From Aminobacter sp039907765 (GTDB lineage: Bacteria; Pseudomonadota; Alphaproteobacteria; Rhizobiales; Rhizobiaceae), in the NCBI RefSeq assembly GCF_039907765.1, contig NZ_JARDJI010000014.1, positions 57,964 to 121,963 of the forward strand: 64,000 nucleotides of DNA, in the 5' to 3' direction. Positions 33,226-40,909 of this stretch are shown in pieces. Made by a program: the position numbers and the translations under genes. Each line of letters starts with the position of its first letter. The stretch's first letter is position 1. The notes below the pieces were generated by a model. The model had not been told where the DNA came from and made no database searches. It saw nothing but the letters and a program-made list of their open reading frames with translations.

Positions 33226-33401
33226 GGAATACGCACCTCCGGCGCGTGGGGCGCCAGCGACCTACGGAGTGCGGGCGCTCACAGACGCCGTTGTCTGCGT
33301 CATCCCGCGCGGGAACTTCAGCCGGCTATCAAGAGAGCATCCGGAGATCGGAATGCGGCTCGCGTGGCTGATGTCGCGGGACCGCAATCTCTCCTTCGGC
33401 C
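33226..33401 (+). pseudogene. Crp/Fnr-family regulator fragment
   Basis: One open frame reads ATYGVRALTDAVVCVIPRGN, then FSRLSREHPEIGMRLAWLMS and RDRNLSF. This is the dimer-helix approach of rhizobial FnrN/FixK-like regulators. It is cut by IS21 on the left and by an IS110 fragment on the right, leaving under 60 codons and neither the complete cNMP fold nor the HTH. Confidence 0.75.
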
Positions 33402-33629
33402 AAGGCCTGTGGTTCGCTCGCCGCTCGTGTTTCCTTCACGATCCGACTACTCTCATCGACGACGCAAATCGCGGTCTCTTCCAAAGACACGTCCAGTCCG
33501 GCAAAATACTTCACGGCTGCTCCTTCCCGATGTTTGTGGCGCTCCAAAGCGACCACGTTCTAACATCCTGACAGGAGCAGCCGCCCGCATCTGGGCTCGG
33601 GCGAGACCCCAATCACCCCATCTGTTGAA
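33402..33629 (-). pseudogene. IS110 left-end fragment, opposite orientation to the intact copy
   Basis: On the minus strand the first 38 codons of the same IS110 transposase as at 39593 (KYFAGLDVSLEETAICVVDE) are followed upstream by its leader. The leader part 33529-33629 is a perfect 101-bp inverse copy of 35137-35237. The rest of the element is missing. Confidence 0.9.
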
Positions 33630-33687
33630 AAAGGCGCTCGCCGCAAGGTGGTGACCGTGATTCATTGGCTCCGACGAGATTCGGAGG

Positions 33688-34788
33688 GTGACGGTGCGCG
33701 GCGGGGACGATCGGACTGGCGAACTGTTCAGCTACGTGGACCTTGAGGCGCGGATTCGGCGGAGTCATCCGCTGCGCGCCATCCGAGTGATGGTGAACGA
33801 GGCGCTGTCGGCGCTGGAGCGGGAGTTTGCGGCGCTGTATTCGCCGATTGGGCGTCCATCGATCCCGCCGGAGAAGCTGCTGCGGGCGATGCTTTTGCAG
33901 GCGTTCTATTCGATCCGTTCGGAGCGGCTCTTGATGGAGCGGCTGGAATACGACCTTTTGTTCCGCTGGTTCGTCGGGATTGGCATCGATGATGCGGCCT
34001 GGGATCATTCGGTGTTCTCGAAGAATCGCGACCGGCTGCTGGAGGGTGACATCGCGGCGAAGTTCCTGGCTGCGGTGCTGGCCCAGCCCAAGGTGAAGCG
34101 GCTTCTATCCATGGATCATTTCTCGGTCGACGGCACGCTGATCGAGGCCTGGGCGTCGATGAAGAGCATCAAGCCGAAGGACGATGGCTCGGGCGAGCCG
34201 CCGGTAGAGGGCGGCGGGCGCAACGCGGAAGCGGACTTCCATGGCCAGAAGCGGACGAACCAGACGCACGTCTCGACCACCGATCCCGACGCCAGGCTCT
34301 ACCGCAAGGGGGCAGGCAAGGAGGCGAAGCTGTGCTTCATGGGGCATGGGCTGATGGAGAACCGCCACGGCCTATTGGTCGACGCTTGCCTGACACAGGC
34401 CAACGGGCATGCCGAGCGGGTAGCCGCACTGCATATGATCGAACCCCGCGCCGACCGGTCGCAAGCGATCACCCTCGGCGCCGACAAGGCCTATGACGCG
34501 GAAGACTTCGTCAATGAGTTGCGCTCGATGAAGGTGACGCCGCACGTGGCGCAGAACACCAGCGGCCGCCGCTCCGCGATCGATCGTCGCACGACCCGGC
34601 ACGGCGGCTATGCCATCAGCCAGCGCATCAGAAAGCGCATCGAAGAGGCGTTCGGCTGGATCAAGACCATCGCCGGGCAGCAGAAGACCAAGTTCCGTGG
34701 CCGCGACCGTGTCGGATGGGCCTTCACCTTCAGCGCCGCCGCCTACAATCTGGTGCGATTGCCGAAGCTCATTGCGGAGACCGGCTGA
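33688..34788 (+). CDS. IS5-family transposase
   Basis: A 366-residue DDE transposase. The N-terminal domain contains RPSIPPEKLLRAMLLQAFYS and WFVGIGIDDAAWDHSVFSK. The catalytic core has LSMDHFSVDGTLIEAWAS (Asp), GADKAYDAEDFV (Asp) and RIEEAFGWIKTIAG (Glu). GTG 33688 follows TCGGAG closely; GTG 33694 is an alternative. The stop overlaps the passenger start. Confidence 0.92.
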   Translation: MTVRGGDDRTGELFSYVDLEARIRRSHPLRAIRVMVNEALSALEREFAALYSPIGRPSIPPEKLLRAMLLQAFYSIRSERLLMERLEYDLLFRWFVGIGIDDAAWDHSVFSKNRDRLLEGDIAAKFLAAVLAQPKVKRLLSMDHFSVDGTLIEAWASMKSIKPKDDGSGEPPVEGGGRNAEADFHGQKRTNQTHVSTTDPDARLYRKGAGKEAKLCFMGHGLMENRHGLLVDACLTQANGHAERVAALHMIEPRADRSQAITLGADKAYDAEDFVNELRSMKVTPHVAQNTSGRRSAIDRRTTRHGGYAISQRIRKRIEEAFGWIKTIAGQQKTKFRGRDRVGWAFTFSAAAYNLVRLPKLIAETG

Positions 34789-35108
34789 TGGCTAAGGTCC
34801 CCGCCTTCGCCAAGGCCTTCATCGGGCGCTGGCGCATTGTCGAGATGGACGTTTGGGACAATGAGTTCCTCGATCTCGTCGACACGGCGCATCTGACGTT
34901 CAAAGGCGTGGCGGATGGCGAAATCGCCTTCGGCGCACTGAGGGGCTTCCTCGATGTCCGCTACGGCGCCCGCGACGGCTCGGCCTGCGCAGAGTTCTCG
35001 TGGGAGGGAAACGACGAGAACGATCCGACCTGCGGTCGCGGATGGGTTGCCATCGGCACAGCAGGACGCCTCGTGGGCCACTTCTACATCCACAACGGCG
35101 ACGAATAA
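34788..35108 (+). CDS. passenger protein of the IS5 element, unknown function
   Basis: A 106-residue protein whose ATG overlaps the transposase TGA by one base (TGATG). It reads KAFIGRWRIVEMDVWDNEFL, then DTAHLTFKGVADGEIAFGA, CAEFSWEGNDENDPTCGRGW and a final VGHFYIHNGDE: acidic, probably a small beta-barrel. Such a protein is seen after transposase genes of this IS5 branch and may regulate transposition. I do not assign a function. Confidence 0.65.
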   Translation: MAKVPAFAKAFIGRWRIVEMDVWDNEFLDLVDTAHLTFKGVADGEIAFGALRGFLDVRYGARDGSACAEFSWEGNDENDPTCGRGWVAIGTAGRLVGHFYIHNGDE

Positions 35109-35136
35109 GGCTTCGTCTGCGAGCGCGACTGACTTC

Positions 35137-35237
35137 TTCAACAGATGGGGTGATTGGGGTCTCGCCCGAGCCCAGATGCGGGCGGCTGCTCCTGTCAGGA
35201 TGTTAGAACGTGGTCGCTTTGGAGCGCCACAAACATC
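35137..35237 (+). repeat. IS110 element 2 leader, 101 bp; perfect inverse copy at 33529-33629
   Basis: This is the 5' non-coding end of the IS110 element whose transposase is at 39593. It is separated from that gene by the IS66-family transposon inserted at 35238. In IS110-group elements this end encodes the bridge RNA. Confidence 0.85.
35230..35237. repeat. target-site duplication, left copy
   Basis: CAAACATC directly before GTAAGCGG; the second copy is 39571-39578. Eight bases is the normal duplication length for IS66. Confidence 0.92.
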
Positions 35238-35314
35238 GTAAGCGGTGTTTTGACCGCACCTTCCGGATCAGTGCGTGATTGACGATGTTGAGCCCCGAAC
35301 AAGGGCTTGGACAT

Positions 35315-35764
35315 ATGTCGATTTCTCAGCTTACGCTTACATCCAGCGATGAAGAGCCGGTGCGGCGGTTCGAGGTTTTCACAGGCAGCGGCCGGCGGCG
35401 CGAGTGGGGCGACGAGCGTAAGGCGCAGATCGTCGCGGAGAGTTATGAGCCGGGAGTGACGGTCTGCTCCGTGGCGCGGCGTCATGGATTGACCCCGCAG
35501 CAATTGTTCACCTGGCGTCGGCTCGCCCGGAAGCCGCTGGACACTGTACCTGATGTCGAGGATGTTCCGATGTTTGCGTCGGCGATCCTGGATGTGCCGA
35601 CGAAGCCTGTGGCGAAAGAGCCTGAACCGGCCCGTGCATCGAGAAAGAAGTCGAGCAGCGGCGCAATCGAATTGGAGATCGGCGGGACGCTCGTCAGGAT
35701 CGCATCCGGAGCGGACGCGGCCACGATTGCCGCCGTCATTCAAGCCGTGAAGGCACAGTCGTGA
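35315..35764 (+). CDS. tnpA: IS66 TnpA (orf1)
   Basis: A 149-residue orf1 protein with RRREWGDERKAQIVAESYEP, VARRHGLTPQQLFTWRRLAR and the C-terminal AIELEIGGTLVRIASGADAA. ATG 35315 (MSISQL) is chosen; ATG 35279 is in frame. Stop and tnpB start overlap at 35761-35764. Confidence 0.9.
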   Translation: MSISQLTLTSSDEEPVRRFEVFTGSGRRREWGDERKAQIVAESYEPGVTVCSVARRHGLTPQQLFTWRRLARKPLDTVPDVEDVPMFASAILDVPTKPVAKEPEPARASRKKSSSGAIELEIGGTLVRIASGADAATIAAVIQAVKAQS

Positions 35765-36117
35765 TCGGGCCGTCGGGAGCGGTAAAGGTCATGGTCGCCA
35801 CCCGGCCTGTCGATTTCCGCAAAGGCGCGGAGAGCCTGGCTGCGCTGGTAAAGGCCGAGATGGGTGCTGACCCGTTCTCCGGCACGATCTACGTGTTCCG
35901 GGCCAAGCGCGCGGACCGGATCAAGCTGGTTTTCTGGGATGGCAGCGGGGTGTGCCTTGTGTCCAAACGCCTTGAGGATGGCGAGTTCCATTGGCCCAAG
36001 ATGCAGGATGGTGCGATGCGCCTGACGGCCGCTCAGTTCTCGGCATTGTTCGAGGGGCTGGATTGGAAGCGCGTTCATGCGCCCATCGAGACGCGCGCCC
36101 CGGAGAAGGCTGGATAG
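35761..36117 (+). CDS. tnpB: IS66 TnpB (orf2)
   Basis: A 118-residue complete TnpB: GPSGAVKVMVATRPVDFRKG, MGADPFSGTIYVFRAKRADR, LVFWDGSGVCLVSKRLEDGE. It starts with GTG overlapping tnpA. It serves as an intact reference for the two interrupted tnpB genes at 1647 and 19726. Confidence 0.93.
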   Translation: MIGPSGAVKVMVATRPVDFRKGAESLAALVKAEMGADPFSGTIYVFRAKRADRIKLVFWDGSGVCLVSKRLEDGEFHWPKMQDGAMRLTAAQFSALFEGLDWKRVHAPIETRAPEKAG

Positions 36118-36188
36118 CCAATGCGACCAATTGAATCAGGCTCACCCACGCCCTCGTTTTGGTCGCCGGCTTATGCTGTTGTCGCTCC

Positions 36189-37736
36189 ATGACGATGACG
36201 GCCGACGAGCTTCCGGACGACCTGAACGCGCTCAGAGCCATGGTGCTTTCGCGCGAGGCGGAGAATGCCCGGCTGCGCCAGATCATCAAGGAATTGCAGC
36301 GCCACCGCTTCGGCCGCAGAGCCGAGACGCTTCCGGAGGATCAGCTTCTCCTTGGGCTCGAAGAAGCCGAACAGGTCGAGACGGACGGTCTGGAGGAGAA
36401 GGAGCATGCATCCAGTGATCTGCACCGGGAGCGGGTCGCAAAACGGCGGATAAACCGCGGCTCACTTCCTGCCCATCTGCCGCGCATCGATGTGGTCATC
36501 GACATCGAGAGCCATGACTGCCCCTGCTGCGGCAACGGCCTGCACCGGATCGGCGAGGACGTCAGCGAGAAGCTCGACATCGTGCCGGCCCAGTTCCGCG
36601 TTCTGGTGACGCGCCGCCCCAAATACGCTTGCCGCGTCTGTGAGGAAGTCGTCGTCCAGGCTCCAGCTCCCACGCGGCTGATCGAGGGTGGCATTCCGAC
36701 CGAGGCGACCGTTGCCCAGGTGCTTGTCTCTAAATATGCCGACCACTTACCGCTCTACAGGCAGGCGCAAATTTACAAGCGACAGGGGATCGATCTCAAC
36801 CGTTCAACACTCGCTGACTGGGTCGGTCGAGCCGCCTGGCATCTGCGCCCAGTTCACCAAAGGCTGCTCGAGCATCTGAAGGCCTCGTCCAAGCTCTTCG
36901 CCGACGAGACGACCGCTCCAGTGCTCGACCCGGGTCGGGGAAAGACGAAGACTGGGCAGCTTTGGGCCTATGCTCGCGACGACAGGCCATGGCAGGGAGC
37001 CGATCCGCCCGGCGTCATTTATGTCTATGCGCCCGATCGCAAGAGCGAACGCCCGATGGCGCATCTTGATGGATTCGTCGGTGTCCTGCAGGTGGACGGA
37101 TACGTGGGCTATCGCGCGCTCGCCGCCGGCAACAGCGTGTTTCTGGCGTTCTGCTGGAGCCATGTGCGCCGGCGCTTCTATGAGCTGTCGGCCGCCGCTC
37201 CTGCACCCATTGCCAGCGAAGCGCTCAGGCGTATCGCCGAACTCTACAAAATCGAGGACGATATCCGCGGCATCACCCATGAGGAACGCCGCGCCGTCCG
37301 ACAGGAAACGAGCCGTCCGATCATCGACAGTCTTGCGCCTTGGCTGACCAAACAACTCTCCCTCATCAGCCAGAAGACCAAGCTCGCCGAAGCCATCCGC
37401 TATACGCTCTCACGCTGGGACGGGTTGACCCGTTTCATCGATGACGGTCGCATCGAGATCGACTCCAACACTGTCGAGCGTTCCATCAGGCCGATCGCCC
37501 TCAATCGGAAGAATGCCTTGTTCGCAGGCTCCGACGCCGGGGCCGAACACTGGGCAACGATCGCCTCGCTCATCGAAACGGCCAAGCTCAATGACGTTGA
37601 GCCACTTGCCTATCTGGCCGACGTCATCAGCAAAATCGTCAATGGCCACCCGAATAGTCAGCTCGACGACCTGTTGCCTTGGGCCTTCCGACCAGCCAGA
37701 AACCAAGCCCGTGGCCTGAGAATACCGCTTAGATGA
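36189..37736 (+). CDS. tnpC: IS66 TnpC transposase
   Basis: A 515-residue full-length IS66 transposase. The order is an N-terminal coiled segment (LRQIIKELQRHRFGRRAETL), zinc ribbon HDCPCCGNGLH, RRPKYACRVCEEVVVQ, LADWVGRAAWHL, FADETTAPVLDPGRGKTKTG (first Asp), LQVDGYVGY (second Asp), FCWSHVRRRF, SNTVERSIRPIALNRKNALF (Glu) and the closing LDDLLPWAF. No lesion is seen, so this transposon has all three proteins. Confidence 0.95.
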   Translation: MTMTADELPDDLNALRAMVLSREAENARLRQIIKELQRHRFGRRAETLPEDQLLLGLEEAEQVETDGLEEKEHASSDLHRERVAKRRINRGSLPAHLPRIDVVIDIESHDCPCCGNGLHRIGEDVSEKLDIVPAQFRVLVTRRPKYACRVCEEVVVQAPAPTRLIEGGIPTEATVAQVLVSKYADHLPLYRQAQIYKRQGIDLNRSTLADWVGRAAWHLRPVHQRLLEHLKASSKLFADETTAPVLDPGRGKTKTGQLWAYARDDRPWQGADPPGVIYVYAPDRKSERPMAHLDGFVGVLQVDGYVGYRALAAGNSVFLAFCWSHVRRRFYELSAAAPAPIASEALRRIAELYKIEDDIRGITHEERRAVRQETSRPIIDSLAPWLTKQLSLISQKTKLAEAIRYTLSRWDGLTRFIDDGRIEIDSNTVERSIRPIALNRKNALFAGSDAGAEHWATIASLIETAKLNDVEPLAYLADVISKIVNGHPNSQLDDLLPWAFRPARNQARGLRIPLR

Positions 37737-37777
37737 ATGCTGTGCGGCCGGGCGCTCGAAGCGCCGCAGCGGCGATC

Positions 37778-38665
37778 TTAAACGTCAATATGCGTCAGCT
37801 TATTCGGGTTTTTGACGATATAGATCGCGAAAATCTTACCGTCGCGAATGCCGAGAGCTGTTGTTTGCAGCCCACCATTTGAATCAAGGCTTACATACCC
37901 GGGCAGGCCGTCAATAGTTGCGGTTCGCAGCAAGGTGGGCGGAGTCGCGGCCTTTCGCTGAGCGGAAACGAAGAGTCGCAGTGCACGTTCCAAGCCGCGG
38001 ATGACTTCTCGGAACGCCAGCACCTTGCCGCCGCCGTCGCTATGTATCTCGACATCGCGCGCAAGCAACGCCGAAAGCGCGGTGACATCGCCGTCACGCG
38101 AAGCCGCAAAAAAAGCGCGCGCAATTCCATCAGCCTCTGCCGCCCCGACGCTGTATCGTGGTCGTGCATTCTGAACATTCTTGCGTGCGCGAGAAGCAAG
38201 TTGCCGAACGGTGGCAGGTTCACGATGAAGCACGACCGCGACCTCGGTCAGCGCCACGTCGAACACTTCGTGGAGCAGGAAGGCCGCTCGTTCTAGCGGC
38301 GAAAGTCGCTCCAACGCTAACATCAGCGTCACAGTGACATCGTCAGCAATGGCTTCTTGCGCATCAAGAGGCTCGACCAAAGGCTCTGGTAGCCATGGGC
38401 CGACATAGATCTCGCGGCGCGCTCGCGCCGACTTCATCCGATCAAGGCATAGTCGGGTGACGATGCGAGTGAGATAGGCGGTCGGAGTACGGACTTCGTC
38501 TTCAACGCGTACCCAACGCAACCACGCATCCTGCACGACATCTTCCGCCTCCGTGATCGACCCTAGCATCCGGTAGCTCAGACGCAGCAAGCGTTTGCGA
38601 TCCAGTTCGAATTCTACGGTTCTTTGGTCGCTAAGCGGCACATCAGCGCTCGCTTCATTGGCCAT
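37778..38665 (-). CDS. ECF41-type sigma factor with C-terminal SnoaL-like domain
   Basis: A 295-residue protein. Sigma-2 region: YRMLGSITEAEDVVQDAWLR (31-50). Linker with the ECF41 hallmark WLPEP (91-95). Sigma-4: LSPLERAAFLLHEVFDVALT to PATVRQLASRARKN. The SnoaL-like C-end has the two other ECF41 signatures, DGGGK (210-214) and NPNKL (286-290, usually NPDKL). In ECF41 factors the C-terminal domain replaces an anti-sigma factor. ATG 38665 follows GAGGGGG. A matching ECF41 promoter lies upstream (38757-38783), suggesting autoregulation. The gene is divergent from the CMD gene, the classic ECF41 partner class. It is cargo of transposon 3. Confidence 0.93.
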   Translation of the reverse strand: MANEASADVPLSDQRTVEFELDRKRLLRLSYRMLGSITEAEDVVQDAWLRWVRVEDEVRTPTAYLTRIVTRLCLDRMKSARARREIYVGPWLPEPLVEPLDAQEAIADDVTVTLMLALERLSPLERAAFLLHEVFDVALTEVAVVLHREPATVRQLASRARKNVQNARPRYSVGAAEADGIARAFFAASRDGDVTALSALLARDVEIHSDGGGKVLAFREVIRGLERALRLFVSAQRKAATPPTLLRTATIDGLPGYVSLDSNGGLQTTALGIRDGKIFAIYIVKNPNKLTHIDV

Positions 38666-38756
38666 CACCCCCTCGCGGATGTCATGAGACCGATTCGTTG
38701 CGTTCCTGCCGTTGTGCCACATGCCACTTTCCTCGCACTCGCTCGCTTGACTCGTG

Positions 38757-38783
38757 GACGAGCGAGTTCGTGCAAGTGTGACA
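38757..38783 (-). promoter_or_regulatory. ECF41-type promoter of the sigma-factor gene
   Basis: On the minus strand: TGTCACA, 16 bases, CGTC. This equals the reported ECF41 target motif and lies about 90 bp upstream of the sigma-factor ATG. Confidence 0.85.
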
Positions 38784-38814
38784 TGGCACATGCCAAAATA
38801 AAATCAGGTCGAGA

Positions 38815-38841
38815 TGTCACGCCTCCCATCGCCGTGTCGTC
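38815..38841 (+). promoter_or_regulatory. ECF41-type promoter of the CMD gene
   Basis: TGTCACG, 16 bases, CGTC, 44 bp upstream of the CMD ATG. One base differs from the TGTCACA consensus. The same motif in mirror orientation serves the sigma-factor gene. Confidence 0.88.
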
Positions 38842-38885
38842 ACTCGAGCAGCGCCGGCTGTTGGCGCAACTCACAGGAGACCATC

Positions 38886-39341
38886 ATGAATGAGACAACG
38901 CGCCTCAACTGGTACGAGGTAGCACCCGCTGGAGCCAAGGCCCTTTTCGGCGTCCATCACTACGTCACACACAACACGAATTTGCCTGAGGAACTTATCC
39001 ATCTCGTGTTCCTGCGCGTATCGCAGATCAACGGCTGCGCACATTGTATCGACCTGCACACCCGCGATCTGCTGAAGACCATGGCAGCCGACAAGGTCGC
39101 TCTGGTCCCGGTATGGGAAGAGGTGCCGTATCTTTTCTCCGAACAGTACCGCGCGGCGCTGGCCTGGGCCGAGGAGGTGACGCTTGTCAGCGAGACACAT
39201 GCTTCTGACCGAGCCTATGCTGCTGTCTCGGCAGTTTTCGAGCCTAAAGATTTGGTAGACCTTACAATCACGATTGCAGCTATGAACGCCTTCAACCGTC
39301 TAGGCGCGCCATTCCGACTTCCGGTGAAGGCGCAGCCCTGA
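38886..39341 (+). CDS. carboxymuconolactone decarboxylase / AhpD-like protein
   Basis: A 151-residue CMD-family protein with the AhpD-like redox motif C51-A-H-C54 in SQINGCAHCIDLHTRDLL and an AFNRLGAPFRLPV end. Proteins with this motif act as alkylhydroperoxidase-type thiol reductants; true decarboxylases lack the CxxC pair. ATG 38886 has ACAGGAGA upstream. It faces the ECF41 gene and carries an ECF41 promoter, so it is probably the direct target of that sigma factor. It is the second cargo gene of transposon 3. Confidence 0.9.
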   Translation: MNETTRLNWYEVAPAGAKALFGVHHYVTHNTNLPEELIHLVFLRVSQINGCAHCIDLHTRDLLKTMAADKVALVPVWEEVPYLFSEQYRAALAWAEEVTLVSETHASDRAYAAVSAVFEPKDLVDLTITIAAMNAFNRLGAPFRLPVKAQP

Positions 39342-39570
39342 AAACGCGCTGGCGCTGTTGCTTAGCCACGACGGCACCACTGTGCTTATGAATCGGTTGC
39401 TTGCAGGCCCCGCTTGCTTGCAGCTTTACGACCGGGATGGGGTGGAACAGCTCCTTCATCAACGCGCAAAGGCTCGTCCCGGTCGGTGCATTCATGCCAT
39501 CAATCAAGCAGCGATGATAATCGGTACGATCTTTCGCGCTTAGTCAATGTGGGAGGAAAACACCGCTTAC

Positions 39571-39578
39571 CAAACATC
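39571..39578. repeat. target-site duplication, right copy
   Basis: CAAACATC directly after the right end of transposon 3; continues into CGGGAAGGAG of the IS110 leader. Confidence 0.92.
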
Positions 39579-39592
39579 GGGAAGGAGCAGCC

Positions 39593-40633
39593 GTGAAGTA
39601 TTTTGCCGGACTGGACGTGTCTTTGGAAGAGACCGCGATTTGCGTCGTCGATGAGAGTAGTCGGATCGTGAAGGAAACACGAGCGGCGAGCGAACCACAG
39701 GCCTTGTCCGATGCGTTGCGGAAGCTCGATCTGCCGCTGGAGCGCATCGGGCTGGAAGCGTGCTCGCTGACAGCCTGGCTTCACGATGGGTTGTGCGCCG
39801 AAGGCCTGCCAGCGATCTGTATCGAGACCCGCCAGGCCAATGCGGTCATGAAGACGATGCCCAACAAGACCGATCGCAACGATGCCCGCGCGCTTGCGCA
39901 GATCATGCGCACGGGTTGGTATCGGCAGGTGCATGTGAAGAGCCGGCAATGCCGGTTATGGCGCGCGCTGTTGGTTGCCCGCCGCACGGTGCTGAACGAG
40001 ATGCGCAGCATAGAGAATGTTGTGCGCGCCATCCTGCGCGAGGCCGGTGTCAAGCTCGGCACGCCCTCGCGCACCTCCTTTGCCGATCGCGTGCGCGAGC
40101 TGGCCGGCACCGACGCCGAGGCGATGGTGATGGTGGAGCCGCTGCTTTCGATCCTCGGCTCCATGCTCAACGAGTTCGCCCGCCTGACCAAGCAGGTTCT
40201 CGACATCGTGCGCAAGGAGGCCGTCTGTCGGCGACTGATGAGCGCGCCCGGCGTCGGGCCGATCACCGCGCTCACCTTCCGCGCTACCATCGACCGGCCG
40301 GAGCGCTTCAGCTCCTCGCGGGCAGTGGGAGCACATCTGGGGTTGACGCCGGCGCGCTACCAGTCCGGCGAGACCGACATACCGGGCAAGGTCAGCCGCT
40401 GCGGTGACGAGCTCGCCCGCACCGCCCTCTACGAGGCAGCACATTCGCTGCTCGTGCGCTCGAAGAAATGGTCGAGCTTACGCGCCTGGGGCATGAACAT
40501 CGCCAAACGCCGCGGCATGGCGCGAGCCCGCGTGGCGGTAGCCCGCAAACTGGCCGTCGTCCTGCATCGCATGTGGGCCGACGCAACCGAATTCCGCTTT
40601 GGAAAGGAAGCCGCCGGCCCCGCATCGGCATGA
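39593..40633 (+). CDS. IS110-family transposase (element 2)
   Basis: A 346-residue DEDD transposase: KYFAGLDVSLEETAICVVDE, IGLEACSLTAWLHDGL, NKTDRNDARALAQIMRTGWY and the Tnp20 part MSAPGVGPITALTFRATID with GAHLGLTPARYQSGETD. GTG 39593 has GAAGGAG upstream. The frame is intact, but its leader was split by transposon 3: 101 bp lie at 35137-35237 and only about 22 bp remain next to the gene. Bridge RNA and promoter are therefore separated from it. Confidence 0.93.
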   Translation: MKYFAGLDVSLEETAICVVDESSRIVKETRAASEPQALSDALRKLDLPLERIGLEACSLTAWLHDGLCAEGLPAICIETRQANAVMKTMPNKTDRNDARALAQIMRTGWYRQVHVKSRQCRLWRALLVARRTVLNEMRSIENVVRAILREAGVKLGTPSRTSFADRVRELAGTDAEAMVMVEPLLSILGSMLNEFARLTKQVLDIVRKEAVCRRLMSAPGVGPITALTFRATIDRPERFSSSRAVGAHLGLTPARYQSGETDIPGKVSRCGDELARTALYEAAHSLLVRSKKWSSLRAWGMNIAKRRGMARARVAVARKLAVVLHRMWADATEFRFGKEAAGPASA

Positions 40634-40909
40634 AAATAGGCCAAGGAACAAAGGAACAAAAACGAACACAGACAGTGGCTCGCCCGAGAGGGTGATCCGG
40701 ATCGTTCCCGTGGGGACGATGGGCAAGGCGATCTCGTTAGCAGGCACGATCCTGGGCGAATTCTCCAAGGTCGTTCAACAGATTGAGACACCTCGCTCTC
40801 CTGACCCCATCATGCGGCGGCTCCGCGCCGACCGCGAAGAGAAGCGAGTGACCCGCGGGGCGACGTGATCCGGAAAAAGACAGGAAAAGCTTGACCTCAC
40901 CGACCCCAA
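40634..40909. other. non-coding stretch after the IS110 transposase
   Basis: No convincing gene. It includes the unresolved right end of IS110 element 2 (probably within the first few dozen bases). Confidence 0.4.

Larger units (their letters stand above)
33630..35136 (+). mobile_element. IS5-family element with a passenger gene, between inverted IS110 ends
   Basis: Transposase plus one coupled small gene. The element is bracketed by a 101-bp perfect inverted repeat formed by two IS110 leaders. Its own termini are not resolved; GTTGAA(A/G)AAG is shared at both sides and may be the tip of its inverted repeats. Confidence 0.65.
35238..39570 (+). mobile_element. IS66-family transposon 3 carrying an ECF41 sigma factor and a CMD gene
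   Basis: A complete 4,333-bp unit. Left end GTAAGCGGTGTTTT and right end AAAACACCGCTTAC are perfect 14-bp inverse copies, flanked by an 8-bp duplication (CAAACATC). The contents are tnpA, tnpB and tnpC, then two divergent cargo genes and 229 bp of non-coding DNA. A plain IS66 of this type would be about 2.5 kb. An internal ACCGCTTA at 37724-37731, at the end of tnpC, may be a relic of the original right end. Confidence 0.93.
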
